From: an uncultured Collinsella sp.
Lineage (GTDB): Bacteria; Actinomycetota; Coriobacteriia; Coriobacteriales; Coriobacteriaceae
Length of the DNA: 53,305 nt
Reading direction: 5' to 3'
NCBI GenBank assembly: GCA_902494245.1
Contig: CABUSR010000011.1
Location: 1 to 53,305 of the forward strand
The position numbers were made by a program, and so were the translations under genes. Below the pieces are notes generated by a model. It had not been told where the DNA came from and searched no databases. It saw only the letters and a program-made list of their open reading frames with translations. This document shows, piece by piece, positions 13,347 through 21,927 of the stretch (within the stretch, counting starts at the first letter, position 1; each line of letters begins with the position of its first letter).

Positions 13347-16301
13347 CTAGCGAGGCTTATCAGAATTGACCTCATCGGCGGTGTCTTTTTCGAGCGCCGT
13401 GCGGCGGGCGCTGTAGGCGATGAGGCCGGCGCCTGCCGCGGCGAGTGCTGCAGCGGCTGCCGTAAGGGGAGCGTTGACATCGCCCGTGCCAGCGAGCGCG
13501 CCCGCTTTTCCGGAGCGCTTGTTATTGCCGTGATCCTTGCCACTGCCGGAGCGGCTTCCGCCGGAGCCGCCGCCCTCGTCGGTACCGCCGCCACTCGAGC
13601 CACCATCGTCGTCTGCTGTCATCGGGGCGTCGTGAAGTCCTGTCGTATCCGCGCTGTCGCATACGCCGACCTGAACTTCTGAGCGTTCGCATGCCGCGTC
13701 GGGCACATGAAGCTCGTGCAGTACGGCACCCAGCGCTGAGTTTGCGCCCGGTCGAATTTCCTCGAGCGTTACGGGATCGAGTGCCACCAGGTCACGCGCC
13801 TTCGCATACAGCGTGACGCGTTTGCCCACCTCGTCGCCCCAGCTCTCCGGGATGGCAAAGCTCATGCGGAATTGTGCCGTGCAGCCCGGTGCCAGCACGG
13901 CGTTTCCATTGTCGGCAACCAGCGGGTGCGTTGCAAAACGTGTGTCCAGCGTCTCGAGCGCGTACTTCACGTGTGCCATGTCGTTGGCCGAAGCGTCCTC
14001 GGCAAGCTCCGGATCGTAGATCGATGCCGTGCGTGCGTTCGCTCCGAATCCGATGGATGCGCTGGAGAACGGCTGGTTGAAACCCTCTCGGTACAGATCG
14101 ATCGTTCCGGCGGTCAGCAAGGTGTTGCCGTCGTTTCGTACCGTGACCATGAAGGATTCGCCTGCTGCTCCGGGCACCACTGCGCCCGAGGTGGCGACCG
14201 CGCCCGTCGGAGTGGCACACGCCACCAAGGGTACTTCGATGCCGTGCAGCTCTGCCTCGCTCTTCTCCGCGCTTACAATGTGCGTGGCGAGTGCGGAGAG
14301 CATGCCTCCCGACGTCAAAAAAGTCGTTATCTGATCGACGGGATGGTCCAGCTCGCACATCACGAACGGCTCCGTAAACAGATCGCCTGCCAAGGTGCTG
14401 GCGAAGATGCGGAAGTGCTTGCCCATCACTGCTACCGGGTTGCCTTCTTCGTCGTAGGTTTGCCCCACCTTGCCATCGGTGTTCTCTACATAGAGCACGC
14501 ACCTGCCGTTGTTGCTTACGCTAAACGATGCCGGGCCACAGCCTGCGGCACCCACGGGCTGCGTTGCAAATGCCGATGCGCCTCGCGTCCAAGTAATATG
14601 CTGCAGTTGCTCGTTGACGGTAGCCAAAAAGCCCGTGTGCTGCGGCCACGGCACCGCGTGGGGTACTGTGGCATCTGGCGACATAACGCCCCAGCTCGCA
14701 ATGGACTGGCCGATCACGGCGTACGATGCACAGCCACAACCGCCTGCGGTCTCGTATGCAATGGGCACCACCATTTTGCCGTTGATATTCTCGGGCGCGC
14801 CGAGCTCGATGCTCGACGGTGCCTGCGGAAAGCGGAGGACCTGACGGAACGTGAGACTGTCGCCCGAAACGTCCGACCACAGGGTAAAGCACTCCAGCGC
14901 AACCTCGGCCTCGCTGCCGAGCGTCTTTTCTGCGGTGGTTCCGCGGCGGTGGAGGTAGGCGCCCGACAGGCGCCCGTCGACAAGTGTCTTGCCCACCGTG
15001 ATGCGTGGGCACTGCAGGCAATGGTAGCCATCCTCCTGAAGGCGGCCGCGCGAGATGCTGCGCCACGACGTGTGCGATACCACGCGAACTCCGTCGTTGC
15101 TTATGCGCAGGCGCACAACGGACAGTATGCCGGCTGTGCTTGCCATATCGAAAAGGGTGTCGTCGCCGGCGGGGCGCTCGCCCGAGACCAGCAGCACGTA
15201 GGCGTCCTGGTTTCCTCTTCCGTCCGTATATTCCACTACGTCGAAGTCGTAATCGTATATGCTGTCGCGCTCCACGTCGCCCTCGCCAAACCCAAGGGGA
15301 AAGTCCACAGGCGTGGGAGCGGACCACGTTCCGTTTGCCTTTGTGTGTACCACCAGGCGCGAGCGACCATTGTCGCCGTAGCGCACCGAGGCGATACGGA
15401 ACAGGCATTCTACGCCGGCAATCATTGCCAGCTTCATGTGGGCTTCGCTGAGCACGCCAGCAAACAGCACGTTGTCGCTCGAGGGCTTGATGCCGCCACG
15501 CTCGTCCTCCGACACGCCGGCAGAATCGGCGTTCGGGTCGGCAGCGGTGTTCGTTGCCTGACCGATGTAGGTGTACTCATACATCGGCGCGGCGTTTTCG
15601 TCGTTCTCCATCAGCACGTGGACGAAATGCTCGATCTGTCCCGTGTCGTCGCTTTCTGCATCCGCCTCGAGCTCAATGCGCGTGACCGCTTGATCCCAAT
15701 CGCGCACGACAGGCGCGGCGTTTACGGCAGTGGCCTTAACCTCGGCGCGTGCGAGCAGTTCGGCGTTGGTGACGATGGTGGCCGATGCGATAAATTGCGG
15801 CACGCCGCCCGCCTCAATGTTGCCGGCCGAGCCGAAGCAGGCATCCAGCGTATAAGGCGTATCTCCACCCAATGCGAGCTCAGAGCGCTGGAGCACATAC
15901 TGGTCGCCATTGTTCACCGACATATTCCACGAATCGATGAGTGTGGGCCACGACCCCGACCAAGCCTTGGTGGTCCACTTGAACATTACGAATTGGAGTA
16001 TCACATCGACATCGACGTCTGCACCTACGCGCAGTCGCGGAAGCTGGTGTCCATCTGCCTTCTCGTACCCAATGAACAGCGTGAGGGATGCGGCGCCGCG
16101 CACGGCAGACGAAGCGACGCCTGCAACGCCGGCGCCAAAGGTGACGGCAAGCCCGATCTGGATGGTGAACGAGCCCGACGTGTTTGAATAGTCGAGCGAA
16201 ATGTTTTTAAAAAACGCCGCGCCGCTGCCGTGCGTGTGGGCACCCACGGCGAGCGCCAGTTTTGCCAGCACCCAGGGGTTGACGTTTAGGAAAAATGGCA
16301 C
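13347..16301 (-). CDS. Large wall-anchored surface protein, C-terminal part after an in-frame TGA
   Basis: The 984-residue open frame ends in a sorting region: a Gly/Ser-rich linker, LAGTGD (an LPXTG-like sortase motif), a hydrophobic span (APLTAAAAALAAAGAGLIAY) and a basic tail. The start shown (GTG 16301) lacks a convincing ribosome site. In the same frame, coding-like sequence (GNNNDPAYGNIKALFQV and on) runs back without interruption to a TGA at 16395-16397, directly after the upstream ORF. The two are therefore almost certainly one gene of about 1,455 codons. The body contains beta-rich WD/propeller-like stretches and a probable Ig-like region near the end, suggesting an adhesin or host-facing protein, but I recognise no named family. 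Confidence 0.7.
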   Translation of the reverse strand: MPFFLNVNPWVLAKLALAVGAHTHGSGAAFFKNISLDYSNTSGSFTIQIGLAVTFGAGVAGVASSAVRGAASLTLFIGYEKADGHQLPRLRVGADVDVDVILQFVMFKWTTKAWSGSWPTLIDSWNMSVNNGDQYVLQRSELALGGDTPYTLDACFGSAGNIEAGGVPQFIASATIVTNAELLARAEVKATAVNAAPVVRDWDQAVTRIELEADAESDDTGQIEHFVHVLMENDENAAPMYEYTYIGQATNTAADPNADSAGVSEDERGGIKPSSDNVLFAGVLSEAHMKLAMIAGVECLFRIASVRYGDNGRSRLVVHTKANGTWSAPTPVDFPLGFGEGDVERDSIYDYDFDVVEYTDGRGNQDAYVLLVSGERPAGDDTLFDMASTAGILSVVRLRISNDGVRVVSHTSWRSISRGRLQEDGYHCLQCPRITVGKTLVDGRLSGAYLHRRGTTAEKTLGSEAEVALECFTLWSDVSGDSLTFRQVLRFPQAPSSIELGAPENINGKMVVPIAYETAGGCGCASYAVIGQSIASWGVMSPDATVPHAVPWPQHTGFLATVNEQLQHITWTRGASAFATQPVGAAGCGPASFSVSNNGRCVLYVENTDGKVGQTYDEEGNPVAVMGKHFRIFASTLAGDLFTEPFVMCELDHPVDQITTFLTSGGMLSALATHIVSAEKSEAELHGIEVPLVACATPTGAVATSGAVVPGAAGESFMVTVRNDGNTLLTAGTIDLYREGFNQPFSSASIGFGANARTASIYDPELAEDASANDMAHVKYALETLDTRFATHPLVADNGNAVLAPGCTAQFRMSFAIPESWGDEVGKRVTLYAKARDLVALDPVTLEEIRPGANSALGAVLHELHVPDAACERSEVQVGVCDSADTTGLHDAPMTADDDGGSSGGGTDEGGGSGGSRSGSGKDHGNNKRSGKAGALAGTGDVNAPLTAAAAALAAAGAGLIAYSARRTALEKDTADEVNSDKPR

Positions 16302-16394
16302 CGGTCCTAGGGTAAACTGCTCGGTCCAATTGAGGTCGGTTCTTACCTGGAAGAGGGCCTTAATATTGCCGTATGCGGGGTCGTTGTTGTTACC

Positions 16395-17714
16395 TCAGGT
16401 TTTGCCCACCCAATCGTAGGCGAGCGAGCCGTACAGCTGTGTGGCGATATCCATCGTGAACAGCGGCGTGCAATGGTGGCGAAGGAGCTTGGTGTTTCTT
16501 GGATCGGTGCCCGAACCGGCACTCATCCTCTTGTACTGATTCCACTTCCCCTCCATCTCGTCGAGGTAGCGGTTTGCCTGCTTGGCGCCCGACTCGCGCG
16601 GCGATTTCTTCCAGTATTCCGGATCAGGGTTGCCCGAATCGTTCATATAGCTGGCTGGTTTGTATCCTCCGCCAAACAGCACGTATCCAGCAAACGAGAA
16701 ATCGAAGAGGATTGGAAATGTGGGCATCCAACACGTGAACTTATTACCACCGATGCCGGGAAACGATGCGGGGAAATCAAACGGAGTGATCTCCTGGTCC
16801 ATGGTGGTGGGAATGATGGTGGTCGAGCCTGATTCCGCCTTTGCGGCCGGCGCGGTGACAACGGCCATGGGGGAGGAGAGCGTGTAGGTTTTGCCCTGAT
16901 AGTCGAGGACAAAGCGCAGCTTGCACCCTTCTTCCAGAAGGCCCGATGCCGCATCGAGGAGCTTGTCTTCGAGTGTGAACGTTGCCAGATTATTCGCACC
17001 CGATGCACTGGCCTTGATCTGGCCGATCTGTGTGACGGTTTCGGGTGAGCTGCCCGCAGCGGGCATCACTTTATTGATATGCAACGTTGCCTGCCCGCCC
17101 TGCGGCAGATGAGCCTGCACGGTAAAAGCGTGCGTGTCGGGCTGGTCGTTTGCTGCTTCGTCCGCTGGCATTGCCATAAACGTGGCGTCGGCGTACTGGA
17201 TGTCCCATTCGTCGAACGTGAGCTGTCGAAAGTACGGCTCGCCATCGGAGAGCGGACGTGTGGGTGCGGTAATAGCGGCGCCGCCCTGGATACGCGCAAG
17301 GGGAATCTCGACATCGCGGTAGCCTGCCATGCTAATGGAGATGCCGCCGTTAAAGTCGTACGCGTCGAGAAGCGTTGCCTCGTCCACGTAGCCTTCTGAA
17401 AGAGGGGCGACCTCAAAGATGGCCGTGCCTTCGTCATCGGTCGTGGCGGTGAGCTGCTTGCCTGCGGCATAGCGCGATATGAGCGTGACCTGGGCACCCG
17501 TGATGGGCGTATTCTTGTTGGCGACGTCGACCACGACCACACCAAACATGGTGCGCGAGAGCACCAAGACCTTGAAGGGATCATCTTCGTCGGCGTATGC
17601 CTCGGCGGGGGCGAACGGCAATATGAAGGCGTTTGCGCTTCCCGGCACGCGCGGCAACATAATGCTCGCCAGCGAGGACGCTCCGGCAACAAGTAACGAA
17701 CGGCGATCAAGCAT
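16395..17714 (-). CDS. Large surface protein, secreted N-terminal part truncated by TGA
   Basis: This is 439 residues from ATG 17714 (GGGAG 6 nt upstream). The N-terminus MLDRRSLLVAGASSLASIML is a signal peptide with a twin-arginine pair. Next comes a carboxypeptidase-regulatory-like Ig fold (around 65-150: DVANKNTPITGAQVTLISRY...DDEGTAIFEVAPL), a second beta domain, and a Trp/Tyr-rich region around 330-439 with GSLAYDWVGKT before the TGA. The same frame continues downstream into the wall-anchor part for another 1,015 codons. If translation really stops here, the product is secreted but not wall-anchored. A LuxR regulator is encoded immediately upstream in the same direction. The case for nonsense decay versus readthrough is discussed in the findings. 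Confidence 0.75.
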   Translation of the reverse strand: MLDRRSLLVAGASSLASIMLPRVPGSANAFILPFAPAEAYADEDDPFKVLVLSRTMFGVVVVDVANKNTPITGAQVTLISRYAAGKQLTATTDDEGTAIFEVAPLSEGYVDEATLLDAYDFNGGISISMAGYRDVEIPLARIQGGAAITAPTRPLSDGEPYFRQLTFDEWDIQYADATFMAMPADEAANDQPDTHAFTVQAHLPQGGQATLHINKVMPAAGSSPETVTQIGQIKASASGANNLATFTLEDKLLDAASGLLEEGCKLRFVLDYQGKTYTLSSPMAVVTAPAAKAESGSTTIIPTTMDQEITPFDFPASFPGIGGNKFTCWMPTFPILFDFSFAGYVLFGGGYKPASYMNDSGNPDPEYWKKSPRESGAKQANRYLDEMEGKWNQYKRMSAGSGTDPRNTKLLRHHCTPLFTMDIATQLYGSLAYDWVGKT

Positions 17715-17870
17715 CTTTGGCTCCCATCCCGCAGGTATCGGTGGAAATAATCCAATTTTGCGAGAAGGCATCCTGTCACGGTAGTGCCGTCCGAGGGCCA
17801 AAATGTCCAATTTGAGCGAGCGAAGCGCCGGGGCTCCGGGGCGCACGTGCCGCGCTAGGCAGTCTGGCCG

Positions 17871-18875
17871 CTAACGCAGCATATGCGCGACCAGTTCGGT
17901 GCGCGTGCCGATGCCAAGCTTTGCATACACGTTGGACAGTCGATTTTTAACGGTACCTGGCGACACGCCCATGTGGCGTGCGATTTCGGCGTTGGTCCAT
18001 CCGCGGCAGGCGAGCATGGCCATGGTGAACTCCGTGGTCGTTAAATCGTCGGCAACGTCCTCGCCCGAATCGGGGTTGTGGATGCGCCGCCAGCCGTAGC
18101 TGAATCGATACGTAATCTCGATGATACGTGCGAAATCGTCAGGGTATTGCGATTTTAGGCATGCCTCGATGAGTCCCTGCAAAAGGCCGTGGTGCTCGCC
18201 AATGAGCTCGATAAGGCCGTCGGGGCGCGCAATGTTCCAAGCGGCTCCGAAGTGCGTTTTTGCGGCGTCGACGTCTTTGAGACTCATGCATGCCATGGAA
18301 GCTGCCAGGTGCAGGAACAGTTCCGAGATCGGATAGCTCCCCTGTTTCATGATCAGGGCGTTTTCCGCCATGCCCAGACTGCGGCCATATTCGCCGCGCA
18401 GGTACAGGGCATGCGCCATCACGTAGCTGGCGAACAGGCGCAGGCCTTCGGGCAGATGCGCCGCAAGCGGATAAAACTCTTCGGCAGAATACGGGGAAGG
18501 CAAGTGCAGCAGGACGCTTGCGGCCGAGGAGAACAGGATATGCGTGGCGTGGATGGCGGGCGATTCCTCGTTGGCCGGCGTATCGAGGATGCCAGCAAAG
18601 CGCCGGCGGGCGTCGGCGATACGGTTGAGCGACAGGCTGGCGTATCCGCAGATAAAGCATGCGGAATAGCGCAGTGCGGAATCGGTGGCGTCAAGATAGG
18701 GGCGCGCCGTCTTGGCAGCGAGGGCGGCCTGTCCGCGAAAGTACAGCGCTTCTGCCGTGGCGATGGTGCGTGAATCGGGGTCGGAAATGCCTGCAACCGC
18801 AGCGTCAATCTGCCCCGGCACAAAGGCAGTGCACATCAACGGCATGGGAACGCATGGGTAGCCATCGCAGTCCAT
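17871..18875 (-). CDS. LuxR-type regulator with helical-repeat N-terminus
   Basis: This 334-residue protein has a C-terminal LuxR/FixJ DNA-binding helix-turn-helix: LTTTEFTMAMLACRGWTNAEI then ARHMGVSPGTVKNRLSNVYA and KLGIGTRTELVAHML. The N-terminal 260 residues are alpha-helical with Ala/Leu repeats that look like a degenerate TPR or MalT-like sensor. There is no receiver domain and no obvious membrane span. ATG 18875 is chosen because GGGAGATGGAAG precedes it. The gene sits 156 bp upstream of the large surface-protein gene on the same strand, so control of that gene is a natural inference. The ligand is unknown. Confidence 0.85.
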   Translation of the reverse strand: MDCDGYPCVPMPLMCTAFVPGQIDAAVAGISDPDSRTIATAEALYFRGQAALAAKTARPYLDATDSALRYSACFICGYASLSLNRIADARRRFAGILDTPANEESPAIHATHILFSSAASVLLHLPSPYSAEEFYPLAAHLPEGLRLFASYVMAHALYLRGEYGRSLGMAENALIMKQGSYPISELFLHLAASMACMSLKDVDAAKTHFGAAWNIARPDGLIELIGEHHGLLQGLIEACLKSQYPDDFARIIEITYRFSYGWRRIHNPDSGEDVADDLTTTEFTMAMLACRGWTNAEIARHMGVSPGTVKNRLSNVYAKLGIGTRTELVAHMLR

Positions 18876-18943
18876 CTTCCATCTCCCAACAGCTGGCAAC
18901 AATAGCAGCAATTGTACTCCTGTTGCTCGGGACCCCTTTCGTT

Positions 18944-20095
18944 TTACTGCTCGGTTGACGCTGCGGATCGTTTTGGAAGGCTTACGAGCATGGTGGTCCC
19001 GTTCTCGGAACTTGTTTCGACCTCCACTGTGCCACCGTGAAGAGCTGCAATCTCCCAAACGAGCGCTAGTCCGAGTCCTGCGCCGCCGTATGCCCTGCTG
19101 CGGGATTTGTCTAGACGAAAGAACGGTTGGAAGATGCTTTCACGGTACTGCTTGGGTATTCCCGGGCCCTGGTCCTCGACTCGCAGGAACACGTGGCTGT
19201 CGTTGTCGCAGATGGAGACGGTAACGCTCGAGTCGGTGCGGCTATAGCGGATAGCGTTTTCGGCCAGGTTAAACACCAGCCGATAGAGGAGCGTGTCGCT
19301 CCCGATTACTAGAGCGTCTCCAGCACAATTGAGGGCTATGCCCTTATTTTCGGCAAGTGGTGCAAGGTCGGTGAGGACCTCTTCGGACAAGGGACCAAGT
19401 TCCACATCGTCCTCGCAAGGAACACTGCGGAGCTCACTCATCTCGAGCAATACCTTGGCCATTCGAGACATGCGCTCGGTTTGTTCTTGTAGCAGGCCGA
19501 GCAGCTCGGCCGTTTCGGGTTGCAAACCGGAGTGCTCGGAGATGAATAGTTCAATCTGTGCTTGCATAAGGGCGAGCGGGGTGCGCAGCTCGTGTGCGGC
19601 GTTGCCGGTAAACTGACGCTGTGCAGAGAACCCTTCGCCAAGACGGGCGATCATGTCGTTGAAAGAGGCGCTGCATCGTTGTAGCTCGATGGGCACATCT
19701 TCACTGAGCCTGATTTCGCTTAGGTTGTCAGGCTGCACACGCTCGACCTGGGCCGCAAAAGCCCGTAGCGGTTTGAGTGCACGGCCGCTCACAAAGTATG
19801 CCAGCGCGCCGCCAAGGAGTGTTACTCCAGCCGTGATGTACCAGGCTGTCGTGCCAAAAGACTCCTGTGCGTCGTTTACGACGATCGTGACCTCGTCATC
19901 GGGGGTCGCTTTCGTTGGGTCGAACGCCTGGGGCGAATTTTCGCCGGTTGCGTTAAAGGCCGAGATGTTACTGCCGATGGCATCCATGTAGCGCATGCCC
20001 GTATAGCCGACCAGGCAGTTCGTCAGCACGCATGCCGCACACGTGAGCAGTGCCGTCGTAATCGTTATGCGCCATTGCAGCGAAAGCCTTTTCAT
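18944..20095 (-). CDS. Membrane sensor histidine kinase
   Basis: This 383-residue OmpR-partner kinase has a membrane span at 11-33, a short external loop (34-82), a second span at 83-104, a HAMP-like linker with GRALKPLRAF, and a HisKA box with His168 in AAHELRTPLA. The HATPase domain carries NLAENAIRYS, DQGPGIP, FFRLDKSRSRAYGGAGLGLAL and a terminal GTTMLVSLP. Its ATG overlaps the regulator stop by 4 nt. Because the pair diverges from the redox operon starting at 20857, it likely senses an envelope or redox signal and regulates that operon, but the small sensor loop gives no ligand clue. Confidence 0.93.
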   Translation of the reverse strand: MKRLSLQWRITITTALLTCAACVLTNCLVGYTGMRYMDAIGSNISAFNATGENSPQAFDPTKATPDDEVTIVVNDAQESFGTTAWYITAGVTLLGGALAYFVSGRALKPLRAFAAQVERVQPDNLSEIRLSEDVPIELQRCSASFNDMIARLGEGFSAQRQFTGNAAHELRTPLALMQAQIELFISEHSGLQPETAELLGLLQEQTERMSRMAKVLLEMSELRSVPCEDDVELGPLSEEVLTDLAPLAENKGIALNCAGDALVIGSDTLLYRLVFNLAENAIRYSRTDSSVTVSICDNDSHVFLRVEDQGPGIPKQYRESIFQPFFRLDKSRSRAYGGAGLGLALVWEIAALHGGTVEVETSSENGTTMLVSLPKRSAASTEQ

Positions 20096-20766
20096 TCGCT
20101 ATCCTCCATAACGTAGCCCTCTCCAATCCGATTGCGAATCGGGTCGTATCCCAAAGCGCTGCGTAGCTTTTTGCGGAGTGACGAGATATGAACGCGGGTT
20201 GCGTTGCTAAAGCTGTTCACGCTGCTATCCCAAACGTGCTCGATAAGCTCCTCTTGGCTTACCGGTCGCCCCTGATTAAGCATCAGGTATTCCAAGATTC
20301 CCGTTTCCTTGCGTGTAAGAGATAGAGCTTCACTGTCCACGGAAGCGATGCGCGCCTTGGTGTCAAAGCTGAGCTTTCTGCAGGTTAATACTATGTCGCT
20401 TTGTGCGAAGCGCCTGAGGGTAAGGCTGCGGATCCTTGCCGCAAGCTCGTCAAGATGAAACGGCTTGGTAAGGTAATCGTTGGCGCCGGCATCGAGTCCG
20501 GCGACCTTGTCGGCGACCTCGCCGCGTGCGGACAGAATCAGTACCTTGGTCTCGCAGTCGGTTTTCCTAAGTTCCCTGAGCACGGTCATGCCATCGATAC
20601 GGGGAAGGTTGAGGTCGAGTACCACGAGGTCAAAGACTTCGACGCCCAGCAGGTCGAGCGCCTCCTGTCCGTCGTGGCAGCAGTCGACGCTGTACGCCAA
20701 GTTTCGCAAGCTGCGCGCGATTGCATCGCACAGCGCTCGCTCGTCTTCGACGATCAAAATACGCAT
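20092..20766 (-). CDS. OmpR/PhoB-family response regulator
   Basis: This 224-residue protein has receiver acidic residues in VEDE, phosphoacceptor Asp51 (VVLDLNLPRIDG), the conserved Lys101 in TKPFHLDEL, and a winged-helix DNA-binding domain at the C-terminus (LSLTRKETGILEYLMLN...SNATRVHISSLRKKL...RIGEGYVM). ATG 20766 with AAGGAG upstream is preferred over a longer start. It is first in a two-gene operon with its kinase (4-nt overlap) and diverges from the CXXC/polyferredoxin/TlpA operon, whose control region of about 90 bp it shares. Confidence 0.93.
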   Translation of the reverse strand: MRILIVEDERALCDAIARSLRNLAYSVDCCHDGQEALDLLGVEVFDLVVLDLNLPRIDGMTVLRELRKTDCETKVLILSARGEVADKVAGLDAGANDYLTKPFHLDELAARIRSLTLRRFAQSDIVLTCRKLSFDTKARIASVDSEALSLTRKETGILEYLMLNQGRPVSQEELIEHVWDSSVNSFSNATRVHISSLRKKLRSALGYDPIRNRIGEGYVMEDSE

Positions 20767-20856
20767 AACAGTCTCCTTGCACATTCCAAATCGCGCTTAA
20801 CACGGATTTTATAGTCGATATGGTCCAATGGTCGCGTAACGAAAGGAGTGGTCAGG

Positions 20857-21003
20857 TTGTTCAAAGCGGTAAAGCCCGTGGTACAGGTCGCTTTGTTGAT
20901 CGTCGGAATTGCCATGGTGTGCTTTGGTGTTATGCGTGGCGAGGCGGATGCCGTGCTGGCCAAAGCGATTAGGCTGTGCTTGGAGTGTATCGGAATTGGA
21001 TAA
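20857..21003 (+). CDS. CD1871A-family CXXC-motif microprotein
   Basis: This 48-residue protein from TTG 20857 (AAAGGAG 8 nt upstream; GTG 20848 is a poorer alternative) reads FKAVKPVVQVALLIVGIAMV, then CFGVMRGEADAVLAKAIRLC and LECIGIG. One membrane helix is followed by the RGEa..VL.KAI.LCLECIGIG ending that defines the CD1871A family, with the CLEC (CXXC) motif just before the C-terminus. In Clostridia and Coriobacteria this microprotein is found beside a 4Fe-4S membrane protein and a TlpA-like thioredoxin, exactly as here. It probably provides a membrane dithiol or cluster ligand in electron transfer to extracytoplasmic thiols. Its function is not experimentally established as far as I know. 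It overlaps the next start by 8 nt. Confidence 0.85.
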   Translation: MFKAVKPVVQVALLIVGIAMVCFGVMRGEADAVLAKAIRLCLECIGIG

Positions 21004-21898
21004 AAGAGAAAACACTGCGTCGCATGTTTTGGCCCGATTTCGCGGATTCATTCAGGCGGCGGCGACGCTGGTCACCAACATTCACCTGCCAAACTTTGCC
21101 AAAGGCGGCATCTATCAGGGCGCGGGAAAAACAGTCTGCGTACCTGGACTTAATTGCTATTCGTGCCCCGCGGCATCGGGTGCGTGCCCCATCGGGTCGT
21201 TCCAGTCGGTGGTAGGTTCATCCAAGTTCAACTTTTCTTACTATGTTACCGGTACGCTCATTTTGCTCGGCGTGCTGCTGGGACGCTTTGTATGCGGCTT
21301 TCTGTGCCCGTTTGGCTGGCTGCAGGAGCTGCTTCATAAGATTCCCGGCAAAAAGTTCTCCACGAAAAAGCTCAAGCCGCTCACGTACATCAAGTACGTC
21401 GTGCTGCTGTTTGCCGTGGTGCTGCTGCCCGTCTTGGTGGTTAACGACGTGGGCATGGGCGACCCGTTCTTTTGTAAGTACATCTGTCCACAGGGTGTGC
21501 TCGAGGGCGCCATTCCGCTGGCCATTGCCAACGCCGGCATTCGATCTGCGCTGGGGCAGCTCTTTACCTGGAAACTTGCCGTTCTCATTGCCGTGGTAGT
21601 GCTGAGCGTTTTGTTCTATCGCCCCTTCTGCAAATGGATTTGTCCACTTGGCGCATTCTATGCGCTCATGAATAGGGTGTCCCTACTGGGGATTCGGGTT
21701 GACGCATGCAAATGTGTCTCGTGCGGCAAGTGTTCAAGGGTTTGTCAGATGGACGTTGATGTGGTCCGCGCGCCCAATCATGCCGAATGTATCCGGTGCG
21801 GAAAGTGCATCGGGGCCTGTCCTGTCGATGCCATCAGCTATCGCTATGGCCTGGATGTGTCGGCGGAAAAGCTTCCCTTGACCGCCGATAAAAAGTAA
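20996..21898 (+). CDS. NapH/CcoG-like polyferredoxin membrane protein (4Fe-4S)
   Basis: This 300-residue protein starts at TTG 20996, overlapping the microprotein stop. A Cys cluster near the N-terminus (GLNCYSCPAASGACPIGSFQ) is followed by four or five membrane spans. Between them lie the CGFLCPFG, CKYICPQG and CKWICPLG motifs typical of NapH-type quinol-linked proteins. The C-terminal cytoplasmic part has two classical ferredoxin sites, CKCVSCGKCSRVC and CIRCGKCIGACPVD. It is predicted to carry electrons across the membrane to a periplasm-side thiol acceptor. The neighbouring CXXC microprotein and TlpA-like lipoprotein support a role in extracytoplasmic disulfide reduction, analogous in purpose to CcdA/DsbD but chemically different. 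Confidence 0.88.
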   Translation: MDKRENTASHVLARFRGFIQAAATLVTNIHLPNFAKGGIYQGAGKTVCVPGLNCYSCPAASGACPIGSFQSVVGSSKFNFSYYVTGTLILLGVLLGRFVCGFLCPFGWLQELLHKIPGKKFSTKKLKPLTYIKYVVLLFAVVLLPVLVVNDVGMGDPFFCKYICPQGVLEGAIPLAIANAGIRSALGQLFTWKLAVLIAVVVLSVLFYRPFCKWICPLGAFYALMNRVSLLGIRVDACKCVSCGKCSRVCQMDVDVVRAPNHAECIRCGKCIGACPVDAISYRYGLDVSAEKLPLTADKK

Positions 21899-21927
21899 AC
21901 AAGCTTCGACAAAACGGAGGAATGACT

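Noticed and set aside
13872..16187. 771-residue open frame opposite the surface protein
   Set aside because: Cys/Arg/His-rich antisense frame with no domain, no ribosome site and a real gene on the other strand.
16395..16397. Selenocysteine at the in-frame TGA
   Set aside because: No SECIS-like hairpin follows within 15-40 nt, the protein is a surface adhesin type without a redox motif there, and no selenocysteine machinery is seen.
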